DNA from: JAFDYH01 sp049840875
GTDB taxonomy: Bacteria > Bacteroidota > Bacteroidia > Chitinophagales > Chitinophagaceae
Length of the DNA: 64,000 nucleotides
Reading direction: 5' to 3'
NCBI GenBank assembly: GCA_049840875.1
Contig: JASGJE010000019.1
Location: forward strand, 186,001 to 250,000
The notes beneath the pieces were generated by a model that ran no database searches, was not told where the DNA came from, and was given only the letters and a program-made list of their open reading frames with translations. Positions within the stretch are counted from its first letter, which is position 1; each line of letters begins with the position of its first letter. Below are positions 61,613-64,000 of this stretch, one piece after another. A program made the position numbers and the translations under genes.

Positions 61613-62062
61613 ATGAAAGAAAATCACTACCCAAAATTCGGGATCATGCTTCTTTTGTCGTTTTTCATCATGTATGCAGTCATGTTCCTGAATGTGGATG
61701 ATAGTTCCGATATATATGTAAGCCTGACCCGGCTGTATATGGCTTTACTGATGGTCAGCCCCATGGCCGTCCTGATGGTACTGCTGATGGGAAGAATGTA
61801 CCCGTCAAAAAAACAAAATGGTATTATTATCATCGTGTCAGTGGCAATCTTTCTGATTTCCCTTGCATTACTACGATTACAGGTATCCGTTAGTGACATT
61901 CAGTACATGAAAGCAATGATTCCGCATCATTCTTCCGCGATAATGACCAGTAAAAATGCATCGTTGCGCGATCCCGAAGTAAGGCGTTTGGCCGATAGCA
62001 TTATTGTTTCCCAGGAAAGAGAAATTCTGCAAATGAAAGAAATACTGAGACGGATCCGGTAA
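61613..62062 (+). CDS. DUF305-type membrane protein
   Basis: 149 residues from ATG 61613. Three hydrophobic helices (FGIMLLLSFFIMYAVMFL; YMALLMVSPMAVLMVLLMG; GIIIIVSVAIFLISLALL) precede a short DUF305 segment (DIQYMKAMIPHHSSAIMTSK, REILQMKEILRRIR) with the conserved HH pair, found in copper-related proteins and others. A link to metal stress and the adjacent two-component pair (62154-63999) is inference. Confidence 0.82.
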   Translation: MKENHYPKFGIMLLLSFFIMYAVMFLNVDDSSDIYVSLTRLYMALLMVSPMAVLMVLLMGRMYPSKKQNGIIIIVSVAIFLISLALLRLQVSVSDIQYMKAMIPHHSSAIMTSKNASLRDPEVRRLADSIIVSQEREILQMKEILRRIR

Positions 62063-62153
62063 GAAAAATAAAATTACAACGTATCGGAATTGGCGTAAAA
62101 TACATCGATAATGAGGACCGGTTTTCATAATAAGTAGAACATAAATAATGTAT

Positions 62154-63539
62154 CTATGGGACGTTATTGAGCAGCGGAAGAGAAATGATAAACCGGGTAC
62201 CCGTTGAATGACCGGATTCAACACTGATAGATCCCTTATGTAATTTGATAATTCTTTCCGCCAGCGAAAGGCCCAACCCGAATCCTTTACTCTTTGACAG
62301 CTCCTCCTGGATCCGGTAAAAGGGTTGAAAGATATTATGCAACTCCTCTTCCGGGATCCCTGGTCCGCTATCAATGATATCAATCCTGATACGATCGGCG
62401 ATTTCAAGGGTGACCAGTGCTTTATGGTCGCCCGAATATTTACAGGCATTCAGCATAATGTTACCGATAGCGGTTGAAAGTAGCGGCTGGTTGCCGTAAA
62501 CAATAAGGTAAGCTTCCTGGTCGGGCAGTTTTCCAAATTGAAGGCTGACGGAGTACCCTGCATTTAGTTTCGCAATCTGAGCGGGGAGTTCCAGCAGGAT
62601 TTCGTCAACCCGGACCATCGTTATTTCAAGCCCTCCGGGATTACCGGAAGCTTTTGCGAATTCGAGTAAGGTTTGCGTCAGCTTATTCATGTGCCGGACA
62701 TCATGGTAGACTGATTCAAGTACACTCTTATAGTCTGCCGCCAGCCGCTCCCGCTGTAGCGCTACTTCCAGTTGACTGGAGATGGAAGTCAGCGGAGTGG
62801 ACAGTTCATGCGAGGCATTGGCAATAAAACGGCTCTGTAACTGGAAACTATCCTGCAGCCGATTGAGTAAATCGTTCAGGGTGTTCGCCAGTCCATGCCA
62901 TTCATCTTTAGAGGGACCGGTAGCAATTCTCCGGGCGAGATTCTGTGCGGAGATTTCTTCAATGTCGGCGGTAATAACCTTGATGGGACGCAGCAGTCGA
63001 GTGGAAAAAATAAAACCGATTCCAACGACAAGCAGGATACTGGTAAGGAAACTGATCAGCAGTATGTCGAACAGGGCACTGAGTTCCTGTTTTCCCTCGG
63101 TATCCTCTGCTGCAGACGCTACAACGATGCCATTCAATTTATCTTCATAGAAAAAAATGACAGCTTCTTTAGTTCCAAGTTCCAGGAACAGCGGACTTTT
63201 TTTCCTCGCTTCATTCAGCAGTTGTGCACCAATTGTCAGTGTATCGCCCGGCATATCCGAGTAACTGTACATCTTCCGGTTCCTGTAATCATAAGCCTCG
63301 ACGGATTTTTTTTTAAGCGACAGTGTGGTGGCGGAATCAATGCGGCGCACCAGTTGCTGATCGAAAATTTCGCGTTGGTTGAGCAGCTTCGCCGTGGTCT
63401 TGGCGCGGTTAACCAGTCTTGTCTTGATGGTATTAATTCTGGCCGAATAGGAGAAATAATACACATTGCCACAGACCAGGCCGACAATGAGAACGACCAA
63501 TGTGGCAAATAATAAAGTGATGCGTAGACGGACTGGCAT
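62154..63539 (-). CDS. Sensor histidine kinase (HisKA/HATPase)
   Basis: 461 residues from the ATG at 63539 (MPVRLRITLLFATLVVLIVG). Two membrane helices flank a short periplasmic region; HAMP, H-box (IANASHELSTPLTSISSQLE), N-box (NIMLNACKYSGDHKA) and G-boxes (DSGPGIPEEE, GFGLGLSLAERII) follow. It starts 1 bp after the response regulator stop. The build resembles heavy-metal-type CusS kinases, and a DUF305 membrane gene is adjacent on the other side. Confidence 0.9.
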   Translation of the reverse strand: MPVRLRITLLFATLVVLIVGLVCGNVYYFSYSARINTIKTRLVNRAKTTAKLLNQREIFDQQLVRRIDSATTLSLKKKSVEAYDYRNRKMYSYSDMPGDTLTIGAQLLNEARKKSPLFLELGTKEAVIFFYEDKLNGIVVASAAEDTEGKQELSALFDILLISFLTSILLVVGIGFIFSTRLLRPIKVITADIEEISAQNLARRIATGPSKDEWHGLANTLNDLLNRLQDSFQLQSRFIANASHELSTPLTSISSQLEVALQRERLAADYKSVLESVYHDVRHMNKLTQTLLEFAKASGNPGGLEITMVRVDEILLELPAQIAKLNAGYSVSLQFGKLPDQEAYLIVYGNQPLLSTAIGNIMLNACKYSGDHKALVTLEIADRIRIDIIDSGPGIPEEELHNIFQPFYRIQEELSKSKGFGLGLSLAERIIKLHKGSISVESGHSTGTRFIISLPLLNNVP

Positions 63540-63540
63540 A

Positions 63541-63999
63541 TCAGTGAAGTTCGCGTAATACATAACCCATTCCAACCTGGGTATGTATTAACTTAGCCGC
63601 GAAGTTCCGGTCTATTTTATTGCGGAGATAATTAATGTACACATCAATCACATTGGTGTTGGTATCAAAGTCGATTTCCCAGACATTGACGGATATGTCT
63701 GCACGGGAAAGCACCCTGTTGCGGTTTTTTAACAGGTATTCCAGTAACTGGAATTCTTTCGCGGTAAGGGGAATTATTTTTTTATTCCTGGTCACCTGCT
63801 TGCTGTCAAGATTCATTTCAAGATCCGCAATGCGCAGCGTATTGGGAATTTCATTGTTGCTGATAGTCGTACGTTTCACCAGCACCCTGATTTTCATGAG
63901 CAGTTCCTTGAATTCGAATGGTTTTGGAATATAATCGTCGGCGCCGGTTTCATAGCCTTCCAGTTTGTTCTCCATACTGTTAAGCGCTGTCAGCATGAT
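63541..63999 (-). CDS. OmpR-type response regulator (5' part outside the window)
   Basis: About 153 residues are visible; the start lies beyond 64000. Seen: end of the receiver with GADDYIPKPFEFKELLMKIR (conserved Lys), and a complete winged helix (IIPLTAKEFQLLEYLLKNRN, NVIDVYINYLRNKIDRNFA, VGMGYVL). It pairs with the histidine kinase gene that follows. The phospho-acceptor Asp is not in the window. Confidence 0.92.
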   Translation of the reverse strand: MMLTALNSMENKLEGYETGADDYIPKPFEFKELLMKIRVLVKRTTISNNEIPNTLRIADLEMNLDSKQVTRNKKIIPLTAKEFQLLEYLLKNRNRVLSRADISVNVWEIDFDTNTNVIDVYINYLRNKIDRNFAAKLIHTQVGMGYVLRELH

Positions 64000-64000
64000 G

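Noticed and set aside
1..64000. CRISPR arrays, rRNA, insertion sequences with transposase
   Set aside because: No regularly spaced direct repeats, no rRNA-like stretches and no transposase sequence were seen on either strand.

Overview
The window looks like a chromosome segment from a Bacteroidota bacterium, most plausibly of the Chitinophagaceae type. The reasons are the AT-rich left half, mostly weak Shine-Dalgarno sequences, a TAnnTTTG-type promoter element, and lineage-typical families: DUF4097 proteins, two-domain FtsX permeases, RhaT/RhaI-type rhamnose genes and Bacteroidota MobA/MobB/MobC mobilization genes. The genus is an inference. No rRNA, tRNA or CRISPR array was found.

Layout. 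(1) 1-5.7 kb: a frameshifted lipoprotein gene; a minus-strand set AraC regulator - TetX-like flavin monooxygenase - secreted Dabb protein - O-methyltransferase; and an ArsR/SRPBCC operon with a 17-bp perfect inverted-repeat operator, whose last gene carries an in-frame stop. (2) 5.8-16.4 kb: an L-rhamnose block on the plus strand, with a GH78 rhamnosidase, a TIM-barrel lipoprotein, a Dabb protein, RhaT, an aldolase/dehydrogenase fusion, RhaM, RhaI and an FGGY kinase. (3) 16.4-23.5 kb: a Tat-exported M24 peptidase, a phosphonoacetaldehyde dehydrogenase/phosphonoacetate hydrolase pair (PhnY-PhnA) without PhnW, and a NarL-type two-component pair. (4) 23.6-27.2 kb: small exported or membrane proteins and a candidate structured RNA. 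(5) 27.2-36.3 kb, minus strand: a GcvH-like protein, an RpoD paralogue, an ECF sigma - anti-sigma - two DUF4097 - permease operon, a LuxR regulator and an outer-membrane barrel protein.

(6) 36.6-46.4 kb: a mobilizable element read on the minus strand. In transcription order it holds SSB, a TnsA-like nuclease, a second SSB, DUF932, small proteins, RadC, a primase, MobA, the relaxase MobB and the coupling protein MobC. No integrase is visible. It carries a candidate oriT, a pair of gap-free 50-bp repeats (about 80 percent identical) upstream of radC and ssb, and a zinc-ribbon gene behind a strong hairpin.

(7) 46.5-64 kb: clearly higher G+C in spot counts. It holds L-serine dehydratase, an AraC regulator, PEP synthase, two OmpR/histidine-kinase pairs, a spondin-domain lipoprotein, a haloperoxidase-like protein and several truncated genes (M16 peptidase, acyl-CoA dehydrogenase, response regulator). 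The composition change falls at the edge of the mobile element. It may be real mosaicism or an assembly join.

The most interesting items are the paired 50-bp repeat in the element, the TnsA-like nuclease set between two SSB genes, the oriT hairpin cluster, the RNA/attenuator at 26.6 kb, the PhnY-PhnA pair without PhnW, and the monooxygenase/methyltransferase/Dabb operon. Several indel or nonsense lesions occur, so residual sequencing error should be excluded before any is called a pseudogene.
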